Positions 1 through 9,833 of a stretch of DNA of 64,000 bases are shown one piece after another. The first letter of the stretch is position 1; each line of letters begins with the position of its first letter. The notes beneath the pieces are model-generated. The model was not told the DNA's origin. It did not search any database and was given only the letters and a program-made list of their open reading frames with translations. Origin of the DNA: Sphingobacteriaceae bacterium (GTDB lineage: Bacteria > Bacteroidota > Bacteroidia > Sphingobacteriales > Sphingobacteriaceae); the NCBI GenBank assembly GCA_017745075.1, contig JAGIAD010000029.1:434001-498000 (forward strand). Reading direction: 5' to 3'. The position numbers were made by a program, and so were the translations under genes.

Positions 1-224
1 CTGGTGAATAAGCCCAATATGATCATTAAGCCCGCTATAAATTCGGCAAATGGCAAAATGTAACTGAAGGGAATAATCAATGTATCAGGCAGATATGATT
101 TCGAAAATTGCCCAACCATCCAACCACTAAAACCGGCAAGTTTTGGCAAGCGTACCAAACCATGTCCGAAAAAACTTAAACCAATTGCTAAACGGCTAAG
201 CAGATATGCCCATTTTGTATCCAT
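1..224 (-). CDS. DoxX-like family membrane protein (partial, runs off window start)
   Basis: Manual translation of the reverse strand from ATG at 224: MDTKWAYLLSRLAIGLSFFGHGLVRLPKLAGFSGWMVGQFSKSYLPDTLIIPFSYILPFAEFIAGLMIILGLFT...; hydrophobic, DoxX-like pattern. Confidence 0.65.
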   Translation of the reverse strand, partial: MDTKWAYLLSRLAIGLSFFGHGLVRLPKLAGFSGWMVGQFSKSYLPDTLIIPFSYILPFAEFIAGLMIILGLFT

Positions 225-517
225 ACTATATCAGGTTAATGTACTACAAACATACAATCTCCGAGTTAAGGATGTTTTAATGCAACGATTATTAAACTGA
301 TATTTTACCTTTCAATGGCGAAGAGCAAAGAGTGGAGAGCGTGGAGCGTAGAGGTATGGAGCCTAGGACGTGGAGTGCCAAGCGTTAAGTATCTGATAGG
401 AGACAAAACTCCAGCCGCAACACGCTAAACGCAAATCTCTAAACTTTTTCATCAAAAAATTTGGAGATAACCAAACAAGATTATACTTTAGTGTATTATT
501 TAACTAATACAGTAGAT

Positions 518-1345
518 ATGATCAATATTAACAATCTTAATTTTGGCTACACTAAGCATAAGCCATTATTCAAAAATATGAGCATGCGCTTAAGCAACGG
601 CCATATTTACGGTTTGCTCGGTAAAAACGGGGCGGGCAAATCAACTTTATTAAAAAACCTGGCTGGTTTGGTATATGCACAGAGTGGTACGTTAGATGTA
701 ATGGGTTATGATCCTGCGAAAAGACAACCCGCACTTTTAGAACAGATTTGTTTTATCCCAGAAGAATTTTATTTGCCACCGGTAAAAATTGATGCGTACA
801 TAAAAGCCAACGCCGCTTTTTATAAAAATTTCGACCACAATTATTTCACTGATCTGATCAAAGAATTTGACATTCCGGTTGAACATAAACTCATCAATAT
901 GAGTTATGGCCAAAAGAAAAAAGTAATTATCGCCTTCGGTTTGGCCACCCAGGCGAAGCTGGTGATTATGGATGAGCCGACAAACGGATTAGATATCCCA
1001 TCAAAGGCACAGTTCAGGAAAATTATGGCTTCTGCCATGACGGATGAGCGCTGCATTATCATTTCTACACACCAGGTAAGGGATTTGGACAACCTGATCG
1101 ATACCGTAATTATGCTTGATGAAAATGATATCGTCCTTAAAGCTACAGTGGAAGAAATTACCGCAAAATTGACCTTTAAAAAAGTAAAAGAAATTGATGA
1201 CAGCATCTTTTATGCAGAACCATCTCTCTCCGGTTATAGTGCTGTAATGCCCAACTACCACCAGGAAGAAAGCAAATTAGATATGGAGCTTCTTTTCAAT
1301 GCCATACTCGCAGAAAAAATCAAATTTAAACCTTTATTCAGTTAA
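518..1345 (+). CDS. ABC transporter ATP-binding protein
   Basis: Walker A GLLGKNGAGKST, MSYGQKKK signature, Walker B LVIMDEPTNGLD; ATG at 518 preferred to the TTG at 461. Confidence 0.93.
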   Translation: MININNLNFGYTKHKPLFKNMSMRLSNGHIYGLLGKNGAGKSTLLKNLAGLVYAQSGTLDVMGYDPAKRQPALLEQICFIPEEFYLPPVKIDAYIKANAAFYKNFDHNYFTDLIKEFDIPVEHKLINMSYGQKKKVIIAFGLATQAKLVIMDEPTNGLDIPSKAQFRKIMASAMTDERCIIISTHQVRDLDNLIDTVIMLDENDIVLKATVEEITAKLTFKKVKEIDDSIFYAEPSLSGYSAVMPNYHQEESKLDMELLFNAILAEKIKFKPLFS

Positions 1346-1348
1346 GCC

Positions 1349-2152
1349 ATGAACAACACATTTAATATTAATCGATTTGGCTTATTGCTTAAAAGACAAT
1401 GGTTAGATTTTGGGAAAATTTATTTGATGAGTTTGATAGTGCTTACCGTAATTGTAGTAGGCTTCTATTTTTTTAATATCCCTCGCCTCAACCAATCAAA
1501 TTTTATATGGAATGATAACGGCCATGCTCAGTTAGCCTTTCGCATGCCCATTTTTCTTTCTATTGGTTTTTTGTTTTTAACAATAGAAGCCAGCACCTAT
1601 TTTAGTGGATTGGGGCAAAAATCGAAAGCAATTATGGAATTAATGACACCAGCCTCTACTACAGAAAAATTCTTTTGTGCAGTCCTTTTCTCTGTAATTC
1701 TTAGCCTTTTAAGTTACCTACTTATTTTTTTTATAGTTGATTCTATATTCCTTAACTATATCAACGAACTGTGGAAAAATCAAAAAGCGCTCGATTATAA
1801 TACTAATAAACTCACTTTCGTTTCTTTTAGCCCTTTTTACGATGATCTGACAAGTGATACCAGGAACAAATTTCTGTTTGTCTTTCCACTTTTCTTCTCC
1901 AGCGTTTTTCTTCTGGGATCTGTTTATTTTAATCGTTTTCACTACATTAAAACCGCTCTGTCATTAACAGCCTTATTCACACTTGTGATTTTTTTAGGCT
2001 TTAAAACCTCAAAATGGTTACTGGAAGGTAAGTATAACGCGGGTACAAATGAAAGAGATTTTGTGTTCATAATACTATTTGTGGCTAGTATCTTAGTCAC
2101 CTTATTTATCTGGATAATTACTTATGTCCGCTTAAAAGAAAAAGAAGTTTAA
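1349..2152 (+). CDS. ABC transporter permease-like membrane protein
   Basis: Multiple hydrophobic segments; 3 nt downstream of the ATPase. Confidence 0.7.
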   Translation: MNNTFNINRFGLLLKRQWLDFGKIYLMSLIVLTVIVVGFYFFNIPRLNQSNFIWNDNGHAQLAFRMPIFLSIGFLFLTIEASTYFSGLGQKSKAIMELMTPASTTEKFFCAVLFSVILSLLSYLLIFFIVDSIFLNYINELWKNQKALDYNTNKLTFVSFSPFYDDLTSDTRNKFLFVFPLFFSSVFLLGSVYFNRFHYIKTALSLTALFTLVIFLGFKTSKWLLEGKYNAGTNERDFVFIILFVASILVTLFIWIITYVRLKEKEV

Positions 2153-2168
2153 CGTAAAGGGTATAGAT

Positions 2169-2543
2169 ATGGAATTTAGAGATAACAAGGCAATATACCT
2201 TCAAATAGCCGAGTATGTTTGTGAGCATATTTTGTTAGGAAAATGGAAAGCCGGCGAGAAAGTCCCTTCAGTAAGGGAACTGGCTGTAGAAATGGAAGTA
2301 AACCCCAATACAGTAATGCGTACCTACGAGTTACTGCAAAATAAAAACATCATCAATAACAAAAGAGGAATAGGCTTTTTTGTAGATGAAGCAGCCACAG
2401 CCAATATAAAGAGCTACCGAAAACAACAGTTTATGGCAGATGAACTGCCTGTAGTGTTCAGGAATATCTACCTGCTTAACATCGGCTTTGATGAACTGGA
2501 AAGCCAATACAAAACATTTGTAAAAGAAAACTTTAACGCTTAA
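2169..2543 (+). CDS. GntR family transcriptional regulator (YtrA-like, short)
   Basis: N-terminal wHTH (IYLQIAEYVCEHILLGKWKAGEKVPSVRELAVEMEVNPNTVMRTYELLQ), no large effector domain. Confidence 0.92.
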   Translation: MEFRDNKAIYLQIAEYVCEHILLGKWKAGEKVPSVRELAVEMEVNPNTVMRTYELLQNKNIINNKRGIGFFVDEAATANIKSYRKQQFMADELPVVFRNIYLLNIGFDELESQYKTFVKENFNA

Positions 2544-2547
2544 AAGA

Positions 2548-3393
2548 ATGAAAACAAGTAATAAATTACTCATCACGCTTGCAGTACTGCTCATTATTGT
2601 TCCAATAATTGTTGTAGCCATAAATGCCAAAATAAATTATAAGCCATCAACAAGTGGTGGCTTTGTTGAAGAACAAGAGATAAATGCAGAACCTTTTGAA
2701 AAGGTGAGTCAGGATAGAATTGCTATCCCCATCAATACGTCTTTTTCTAGTGTGAATGTTCCGGATGCAAAAAGAATTTACCTAGAATTACATTTGATAA
2801 AAAGTGCAAAATCAGGGGTAAAAGTACCTACGGACATGAAAAACGATATCAATTTCAGTATTAATAACACTGGAGCATTACAAATCAGTTTTAGCGATAA
2901 GCTCAACAGATCGGGCAATCATCACAATGGCGTAGTGATACTGGTATACAGTCCAAAAATTGATGAACTTAATCTAAATAATCTTTCGAGCTTAGTTCTA
3001 ACAGCCAAAGTAGATACATTAAACATTAATATGAAAAGATCTGGCTCAATTAGCTTTGGTTCTCCCATAACATTTAGTAATCTCAATGGGGAATTTAAGG
3101 GGGTAATAAATCAAACAGGCATTAAACAATTGAATGTAAATCTTGATAACGCCTCATTTTATTCATCTAATAGCTCTTATAAAAACCTGGTTATCAGCAG
3201 TAAAAATTCATCAATTAATATTCAGGGGGGTGAAAATAGCAATAATAATATTGAAAATTTAACAATTAACACTTTCGGAAAATCTGACTTTAAAATGGAA
3301 AATGTAATAGTGAACAAAATTTCTGGTAGCCTATCAGATGAAACAACTATTGGAATGCCTGCAAAATACCTTAAGCAAATGCTAAAAAATTAA
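2548..3393 (+). CDS. Membrane-anchored/secreted protein with beta-repeat (GIN/DUF2807-like) region
   Basis: N-terminal TM segment followed by repetitive beta-rich sequence; coupled to the gntR gene. Confidence 0.5.
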   Translation: MKTSNKLLITLAVLLIIVPIIVVAINAKINYKPSTSGGFVEEQEINAEPFEKVSQDRIAIPINTSFSSVNVPDAKRIYLELHLIKSAKSGVKVPTDMKNDINFSINNTGALQISFSDKLNRSGNHHNGVVILVYSPKIDELNLNNLSSLVLTAKVDTLNINMKRSGSISFGSPITFSNLNGEFKGVINQTGIKQLNVNLDNASFYSSNSSYKNLVISSKNSSINIQGGENSNNNIENLTINTFGKSDFKMENVIVNKISGSLSDETTIGMPAKYLKQMLKN

Positions 3394-3528
3394 TTTTCGA
3401 GTCTATCAAAATACTTTTACACTCGCTTTCTTTATAACGATGTAAAAAAGGCATGATTTTTAAGCTAACTAATTGGCAAAAGTATAACTTGGGCCAATTA
3501 GTTTAGTTTTTACATCAATATCTGATTC

Positions 3529-4515
3529 ATGAAGAAGTTTTTCCTGCTATTTACCCTTTGTTTCTTCGTTTTTAGCCAGCTTAAAGCACAAAAAACAGAC
3601 ACCCTATCCATCACCCTGGATAATGTAAAATACCCTTATCCGGTTAAATATTTCCCGATCAATACTGAAGGGCAAGACGTTAAAATGGCCTATATGGATG
3701 TTGCACCTACTGCAAATGCAAACGGCAAAACAGCAATTCTTTTCCATGGAAAAAATTTTGGTGGTTACTATTGGACCAATGTTATTAAAGCCCTAACCAA
3801 CATTGGTTACCGGGTAATTGTTCCTGATCAGATTGGCTTTGGCAAATCATCCAAAGCATTTATCCATTACAGTTTCCATCAGATGGCAACCTGGAATAAA
3901 AGACTTTTAGATACACTTGGCGTTCAGAAAACGGTGGTTTTGGGCCATAGTATGGGCGGTATGCTGGCCACCCGTTTCGCTTTAATGTACCCGGAAACAA
4001 CAGAAAAACTCTTACTTGAAAACCCCATCGGTTTAGAAGATTACAAGACTTTTGTTCCTTACATTAACACCGAACAGCAATACAAAACCGAACTGAAAAC
4101 CACTGCCGAAAGCGTTAGAAAATATTATCAGGGTTCTTATTTTACCCACTGGAAACCCGAATATGAATACCTGGTTGATGTTGCAGGCGGTGTAACCAAT
4201 AGTGCCGATTATCCGCGCTGGGCTAAAGTAGCTGCACTAACCTATACCATGATTTATGAACAACCTGTGGTATACGAATTTCAGAATTTAAAGGTCCCAA
4301 CTGTTTTATTCATCGGTAAGGAAGACAAAACCATTGTAGGCAAAGGATTGCTTACACCTGATCAGCAGGCGCTACACGGCCAATACAAACTTTTAGGCAA
4401 GCAAACGGCAGCCAAAATTATAGGGGCAAAAATTATCGAATTTGATGCCTGTGGCCACATTCCGCACATCGAGATTCCGACAGAATTTCTGGTGGCTTTA
4501 ACGGGTAGCCTGTAG
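3529..4515 (+). CDS. Secreted alpha/beta hydrolase
   Basis: Signal peptide; nucleophile elbow GHSMGG; C-terminal acid/His region. Confidence 0.9.
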   Translation: MKKFFLLFTLCFFVFSQLKAQKTDTLSITLDNVKYPYPVKYFPINTEGQDVKMAYMDVAPTANANGKTAILFHGKNFGGYYWTNVIKALTNIGYRVIVPDQIGFGKSSKAFIHYSFHQMATWNKRLLDTLGVQKTVVLGHSMGGMLATRFALMYPETTEKLLLENPIGLEDYKTFVPYINTEQQYKTELKTTAESVRKYYQGSYFTHWKPEYEYLVDVAGGVTNSADYPRWAKVAALTYTMIYEQPVVYEFQNLKVPTVLFIGKEDKTIVGKGLLTPDQQALHGQYKLLGKQTAAKIIGAKIIEFDACGHIPHIEIPTEFLVALTGSL

Positions 4516-4525
4516 TTTTTCCGCC

Positions 4526-4558
4526 AGACCTTGCAGGTTTTAGAAACCTGCAAGGTCT
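4526..4558. terminator. Perfect 15-bp inverted repeat between convergent genes (bidirectional terminator-like, dispersed-repeat-like)
   Basis: AGACCTTGCAGGTTT-TAG-AAACCTGCAAGGTCT. Confidence 0.7.
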
Positions 4559-4565
4559 ACTGTTA

Positions 4566-5456
4566 TTAGTTTATCTCTTTCCCCACAATTTTATTAATAC
4601 CCTGCATTTCAAAATCGATGTCCTGTCCCATTGATTTCATTTTACCATAGAGCTCTACACGGAGGTGACTGTTTAATACCACTCCGGTTTTAATATCCAT
4701 TGATGTTTCTCCCGAGTTGGTTCCTTTTAAATCAGTTTCTATTTTATTGCCCATTACTTCAAAATCACCTTTTGAGATCAAAGTGCCTTTTACACCCAAT
4801 ATGGCAATGTTATCTTTCACTTCTTTCAATGTGTATTGGGTAATTGTTTCAATGGGCATACTCATCTGCATTTTGGTATCAACAGTCCAGCTATCGCCTA
4901 TTTTAACAGCTTTATCTGGGTAAATTTTAAATGACGATTCCATGGTTTGTTTCACCACCTCGTTGCTAAATTGTTTACTCAAGGCATTTCTAACCTGTTT
5001 AACCTGACTGGTATCCTTGGTCATCCTTGCCGACATATTATCGAGCATTTTATCAATACCTGCAACGGTTTTAATCCCGCCGTTTGGGGCTACTGTCATA
5101 TAAAAAGACGCACCTTTTATACTGCGAAAAGGGTTCTTTTTGGTGCTATCCTGATCATCTGAACTAAGTGTCAGCGCATTTCCCATTGCAGTCGATTTCA
5201 TAAACGACCTGTTGTAGGTTACCTTTATATCTTTATCGCCATTGCGCCCTTCGGTGATATCAAAAGTGTAATCGGTTTCTATGGTTTGTGTTGAGTTAAT
5301 GCTCTTTCCATTAATTTTCTGATTGATCAGCTGATCTGAAATGAACGAGAAGTTATATCTGTTGCCTGTTGGATAATTTTGCTTAAGCGAGTATGTTTTT
5401 TGCCCCCATACACCAAATGTTAGCAAGCTGCAAAGCAATGTAATTATTATTTTCAT
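4566..5456 (-). CDS. Secreted DUF6263-like protein
   Basis: Signal peptide MKIIITLLCSLLTFGVWG; pattern typical of Bacteroidetes DUF6263. Confidence 0.55.
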   Translation of the reverse strand: MKIIITLLCSLLTFGVWGQKTYSLKQNYPTGNRYNFSFISDQLINQKINGKSINSTQTIETDYTFDITEGRNGDKDIKVTYNRSFMKSTAMGNALTLSSDDQDSTKKNPFRSIKGASFYMTVAPNGGIKTVAGIDKMLDNMSARMTKDTSQVKQVRNALSKQFSNEVVKQTMESSFKIYPDKAVKIGDSWTVDTKMQMSMPIETITQYTLKEVKDNIAILGVKGTLISKGDFEVMGNKIETDLKGTNSGETSMDIKTGVVLNSHLRVELYGKMKSMGQDIDFEMQGINKIVGKEIN

Positions 5457-5474
5457 CTTTCCTTTTAATAAAAG

Positions 5475-6248
5475 TTATCCCGCAGGCTGTTGTGCAAAAA
5501 TGCGGCTTAACTGAAAATACAGCTCAGGGTGTTTATCTTTTAACAGCTCAGGTTTTTCAAAGAAATATTCAGAGACCACGGCAAAAAATTCGGCCTGATT
5601 GGTGATGGCATAAGGATTGATATCAGACTTGTTATCCTCAATTTTTTCCATTTCCTCATGCATCATTTTAATCCATGGCAAAGTATATTCATGTGCCAGT
5701 AAATTCTCCGGAATACCATCTGTTGCCCCGTCAGATTTGTCCAGGAGGTGTACAAATTCGTGTATCGCGGTATTTTCTTTGCCTGCACTTTTCGAAAAAC
5801 CATGGCGCAATGCTGAACGCGATAAAATCATCTGTCCGTTCATATATCCTGTACCTACCATCCCCATGATATTCCTCTCGCCGCCCTCAAACTGAAAATC
5901 TTTGTTAAAGGTATCAGGATATAATAAAACGCTGGTTAAGTTTTTGTATTGCCAATCGTCAAAACCAAAAATAGGGATAACAGCGCTGGAGGCGATCAGC
6001 AGTTCGTCTAAAGTAGTCATTTCTAAACCCACCGGTTCGATTTTAACCGTGCTGAAAAATGTAGCTACCTTCTCTTCAAATTTAAGTTTATCTGTCGAAT
6101 CAAGATTGTGGTAATAGCTCACATAATCGTCGAGTATTTTTTTGTCAACGTCGGTTAAAGGTTCTATCGCAACTTTCTTTTTCTTCAGAATTAAATAAAG
6201 GGCGATCAGGAAAATTGGAATCAGGTATGCAAATGGAAGAGAATTCAT
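5475..6248 (-). CDS. Zinc-dependent peptidase, MtfA family
   Basis: N-terminal TM; HEFVHLLD (HExxH) with downstream E; MtfA-like layout. Confidence 0.85.
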   Translation of the reverse strand: MNSLPFAYLIPIFLIALYLILKKKKVAIEPLTDVDKKILDDYVSYYHNLDSTDKLKFEEKVATFFSTVKIEPVGLEMTTLDELLIASSAVIPIFGFDDWQYKNLTSVLLYPDTFNKDFQFEGGERNIMGMVGTGYMNGQMILSRSALRHGFSKSAGKENTAIHEFVHLLDKSDGATDGIPENLLAHEYTLPWIKMMHEEMEKIEDNKSDINPYAITNQAEFFAVVSEYFFEKPELLKDKHPELYFQLSRIFAQQPAG

Positions 6249-6256
6249 AGTCAGGG

Positions 6257-7294
6257 TTATGCGGTTGCCGGGCTTTCTATAATTTCCATCTGTGTTAAAA
6301 CATCCTCGCGTGTTACCGGGTATGGTTTTTTATTCCTTATCGCCTGGTAAACGGCTTCGAAAAGCGGCAGATAACTTCCTGCTTCTGATGGAATGATCTC
6401 TTCTGTCTTGTTTCCGTCGCCATCGATGGTTGTTAATAAGCCGGCCTTATCAGCAGCCTCAATACCATAACCAGGATCGGTTAGTTTCATTCCCGCCAAC
6501 AACTGTTCTTCCTGGATATCGGTTCTTTGTTTAATAAAGCTGCCATTTACACCATGTAAAACAAAGCCCGGCTGTGGATTTACGACCAGCATGCTCGAGG
6601 TTACAAAAACATTTACGCTATCGGGATAACTCAAATGGATCGAAAAATAATCGTCAACCAATGTACCTACCCTGTTTTTACCCAAAATTTTATAAAAATT
6701 TAAGGGCTTACCGAATAAACTGATTACCTGATCTAAAAGATGCGGACCTAAATCGTATAACAGGCCACTGGCCTCTATCGGGTTTTCTTTAAATGCTTTC
6801 GGACCAATTACATTGCGGTAACGATCGTAACGCAGGTGCATTTCATTGAGTTTACCGAGTTTACCACTGTCGAGTACTTTTTTTACTGAAATGAAATCGC
6901 TGTCCCAACGGCGGTTCTGGTAAAAGAAAATCTGTTTGCCAACGCTATCGGCCAGTTCGAAAAGCGCTTTGGCCTGCGCAGTGGTTGCGGTAAAAGGCTT
7001 TTCGACCAGAATATGTTTATATGCATTTAATGCTGCCTTCGAATGTTCGTAATGAAGGTTATTGGGGGTATTAATCACCACCAATTCAATTTCTTCATCT
7101 TTCAAAAGTTCATCAATACTGTTGTAACTTACAATATTAGGGTAATCGTTAACTGCATTTTTATTGCTCCGCTCTACCACGGCCTTTAAACCGAAGCCTT
7201 TGTGCGCATGTAGAAATGGGGCGTGAAACACCTTTCCAGACATGCCATAAGCCAATAAACCTGCAGTAATTGTTTTATTGATATTCGTATCCAT
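6257..7294 (-). CDS. Gfo/Idh/MocA family oxidoreductase
   Basis: N-terminal Rossmann region and EKPFTATTAQA motif. Confidence 0.92.
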   Translation of the reverse strand: MDTNINKTITAGLLAYGMSGKVFHAPFLHAHKGFGLKAVVERSNKNAVNDYPNIVSYNSIDELLKDEEIELVVINTPNNLHYEHSKAALNAYKHILVEKPFTATTAQAKALFELADSVGKQIFFYQNRRWDSDFISVKKVLDSGKLGKLNEMHLRYDRYRNVIGPKAFKENPIEASGLLYDLGPHLLDQVISLFGKPLNFYKILGKNRVGTLVDDYFSIHLSYPDSVNVFVTSSMLVVNPQPGFVLHGVNGSFIKQRTDIQEEQLLAGMKLTDPGYGIEAADKAGLLTTIDGDGNKTEEIIPSEAGSYLPLFEAVYQAIRNKKPYPVTREDVLTQMEIIESPATA

Positions 7295-7400
7295 AGGTCA
7301 TAAATGTAACCAAAAATACCATTACCATTCAAGCTAAAGTGTTAAAAAGCCTAAACGTTTTACTTAAGGCTTACACGTTTTTACACTATCTTTGCAGGAT

Positions 7401-7751
7401 ATGAAACCATCGGAAATTAATGCCAAATGGAAAGTTTTACAAGAAAGGATTTCTCGGGAATTTGATTCCGAATTTCCTGATTTAAAGGTGATGCTTTTTC
7501 TCATTGGCGTTCAGGAACTGGGCAAAGGTCCGAAGAAATACAGTAAACGTCAGAAGGAAGAACTGATGCATATTGCTACCTGCCGCTTATTGAGCGAAAT
7601 GGGATTCTATGAACTGGAGGGACTGGATCAGGACGGTTGGCCGCATTGGAAACTGGTTAAAGCAATCCCGCCTTATACCATGCTGGAGCAGGAAATGCTG
7701 ATAAAATCGCTGGTGGTGAATTATTTTGAAGATATCTATTCTGCAGACTAA
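7401..7751 (+). CDS. Conserved hypothetical protein
   Basis: Intact ORF; TATCTTTG (TAnnTTTG-type -7 box) at 7387-7394 immediately upstream of the ATG at 7401. Confidence 0.6.
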   Translation: MKPSEINAKWKVLQERISREFDSEFPDLKVMLFLIGVQELGKGPKKYSKRQKEELMHIATCRLLSEMGFYELEGLDQDGWPHWKLVKAIPPYTMLEQEMLIKSLVVNYFEDIYSAD

Positions 7752-7800
7752 ATGTTCTTGGTGTTGGATGCCGCCATCCTGCATAAGTTTATAAATTTAT

Positions 7801-8165
7801 TTAAATATTTTGGAAAGCAGGGTTCCCTGCTTTTTTTATTGTTAGCCGGGCTTTTCGCTATATCTCCGATTCCGATGAAAAATCGGATCGGAGGATGCCA
7901 CTTCAATCCCGTTTAAATTCGGAGGCTGGTGCAGCTATTCAGGGTTGCATGAGCGCTAGAAAAACTTACGAAGTTGGCCACATATCCCGGGGCCTGCAAA
8001 ACTTCGTAAGTTTTGTACAGGCCAGTGCGATAATCCAGCCTCTCCAAGAACCACTGCCTCAAGTTAACTAAACCTGACAGCAGCGGGCACCGAACGCAGA
8101 GAGGTAAAGCGAATGGCGGGACTATCAGATCCGATACCCACAGTAACCGGCTTTTCAAAAAACTA
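7801..8165. repeat. Intergenic repeat element, partly reverse-complement related to the 397-bp repeats at 22.7-23.9 kb
   Basis: AGAACCACTGCC...GTTAACTAAACCTGACAG matches the reverse complement of CTGTCAGGTTTAGTTAACCTGGGCAGGTGGTTCT; internal perfect 15-bp inverted repeat AAAACTTACGAAGTT (7961-7975)/AACTTCGTAAGTTTT (8000-8014). Confidence 0.75.
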
Positions 8166-8215
8166 GAAACTTTTAATTATATCGCGTCAGGTGGTAACAC
8201 CAGATACCACAAAAA

Positions 8216-8241
8216 AGCCCCAGTGGATGTACACTGGGGCT
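8216..8241 (-). terminator. Rho-independent terminator of the OmpA-family gene
   Basis: AGCCCCAGTG-gatgta-CACTGGGGCT followed by a T run on the minus strand. Confidence 0.8.
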
Positions 8242-8281
8242 GCATATATAATAACCTCATAGGTAGAGGGAATCTGCAATA

Positions 8282-8959
8282 TTATCCTTGTTTTTGTGCT
8301 GTAGCTTTTAAGGCATCGTTAGCAACGATTACAATTTCTACACGGCGGTTGGCTGCACGGCCTGCATCAGTGTCATTATCAGCAATTGGCTCAGAAAAAC
8401 CTTTACCAATGGTTACTAACCTTGATGCCGGAACACCTTGAGAAACAGCATACGCTTTAACAGCTGCAGCTCTTCTTTCTGAAAGGCCCATGTTATATTG
8501 TTCGGTACCACGGCTATCGGTATGGCCGATAATTTTGATATCGGTATCAGGATATTGGTTTAATGATGATGCTAAGCTCTGGATATTCGCTTTAGCTGCA
8601 TCTTTTAAAGCTGTTTTATCGAAATCGAATAAAATACCGCTATCGAATTTTACAATGATACCTTCCCCTTCACGAATAACTTCTGCGTTAGGAATAGCCT
8701 TCTGAATTTCGGCAGCCTGTCTGTCCATCCTGCGGCCGATAAAAGCCCCTGCTGTACCTCCGATAGCACCACCAATTAAGGCCCCAACGGCTGTATTACC
8801 TGCTTTTTTACCGATTAAAGCACCAATTACACCACCGGCTGCTGCACCAATACCAGCACCTTTTTGTGTTTTAGTTAAACTATCACAACTTTGGAATGCC
8901 ATAGAACCAACGGCCAATCCTATACTTAGTGTTGCTATTCTTACTTTTGAAATACTCAT
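8282..8959 (-). CDS. OmpA family lipoprotein with glycine-zipper region
   Basis: Lipobox-like AFQSC; glycine-rich zipper; OmpA_C motif IIGHTDSRGTEQYNMGLSERRAAAVKAY. Confidence 0.92.
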   Translation of the reverse strand: MSISKVRIATLSIGLAVGSMAFQSCDSLTKTQKGAGIGAAAGGVIGALIGKKAGNTAVGALIGGAIGGTAGAFIGRRMDRQAAEIQKAIPNAEVIREGEGIIVKFDSGILFDFDKTALKDAAKANIQSLASSLNQYPDTDIKIIGHTDSRGTEQYNMGLSERRAAAVKAYAVSQGVPASRLVTIGKGFSEPIADNDTDAGRAANRRVEIVIVANDALKATAQKQG

Positions 8960-9083
8960 GATATGCTAGATTTATAATTTCCATCCGACATATTCAAACA
9001 CAATGCCAAAAACTGATAAAACTGCATTTTGAACTCATTTTAATCAATTTTCGCTAAAAACAACAAGCTTATTTACAAAAAAA

Positions 9084-9105
9084 GAGTCCCAATAAATCAG
9101 GACTC
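9084..9105 (-). terminator. Putative terminator after the ABC ATPase
   Basis: GAGTCC...GGACTC stem followed by T run on the minus strand. Confidence 0.55.
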
Positions 9106-9138
9106 CTCTTACATATTGTATCATTCTTAGTACAAAAA

Positions 9139-9831
9139 CTATGCGGAGAAATAACTTTCCAGCTCTTTCAAAGTATTTTCGTCGGTTTTAAAATCTTTAA
9201 TTACCTGTCCTTTTTCTACCAGCACAATGCGGCTACAAACATCGGTAACGTGGTTTAAATCGTGACTGGATATAAAAGTAGTCATACTTCCTGCCTGCTC
9301 CTTTAACAGTTTCTTTAAACGGATCTGGGTAGTTGGATCGAGGTTGGCAAAAGGTTCGTCGAGAATTAATATTTCGGGTTTTTGCATCAAAGCAGCTGCA
9401 ATACCTACCTTAACCTGGTTACCTTTGCTAAAGTCGCGTATATATTTACCGCTGTTCAGGATTTCGCCATTAAAAAACTCTACATATTGGTTAAGATATT
9501 CAGAAACATCGGCAACGCTTAAATTGTGTAAGCTACCTATAAAAATAAAATACTCTTCGGGGGTTAAATAATCAATCAGGAAACCTTCGTCCAAAAAAGA
9601 CGCAGTATAATTTTTCCAGTTATCGTTGTGCATTACATTTTCACCTTTCGATAAAACCTCGCCTGTAGTTGGGCGGATCAGGTCTAAAAGCATCCTGAAG
9701 AAAGTAGTTTTACCTGCACCGTTATTTCCAACCAAACCTACCGTTTCGCCAGCAGCAATCTGCAAATCTTCTATGTTTACAACAGTTTTATCGCCGTAAA
9801 CTTTTTGTAATTTCTTAACTTCTAAAATCAT
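9139..9831 (-). CDS. ABC transporter ATP-binding protein
   Basis: GLVGNNGAGKTT, FSKGNQVKVG, LILDEPFANLDP. Confidence 0.93.
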   Translation of the reverse strand: MILEVKKLQKVYGDKTVVNIEDLQIAAGETVGLVGNNGAGKTTFFRMLLDLIRPTTGEVLSKGENVMHNDNWKNYTASFLDEGFLIDYLTPEEYFIFIGSLHNLSVADVSEYLNQYVEFFNGEILNSGKYIRDFSKGNQVKVGIAAALMQKPEILILDEPFANLDPTTQIRLKKLLKEQAGSMTTFISSHDLNHVTDVCSRIVLVEKGQVIKDFKTDENTLKELESYFSA

Positions 9832-9833
9832 AA

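Noticed and set aside
300-440. GGAG-rich intergenic stretch (agtggagagcgtggagcgtagaggtatggag...) as a possible regulatory array
   Set aside because: Irregular and degenerate; similar simple-sequence-like intergenic text recurs at ~20100-20210 and ~50560-50700. No defined unit or boundary seen.
7913-8158. 81-aa minus ORF
   Set aside because: Lies wholly in a repeat element with strong inverted repeats and related noncoding copies elsewhere.
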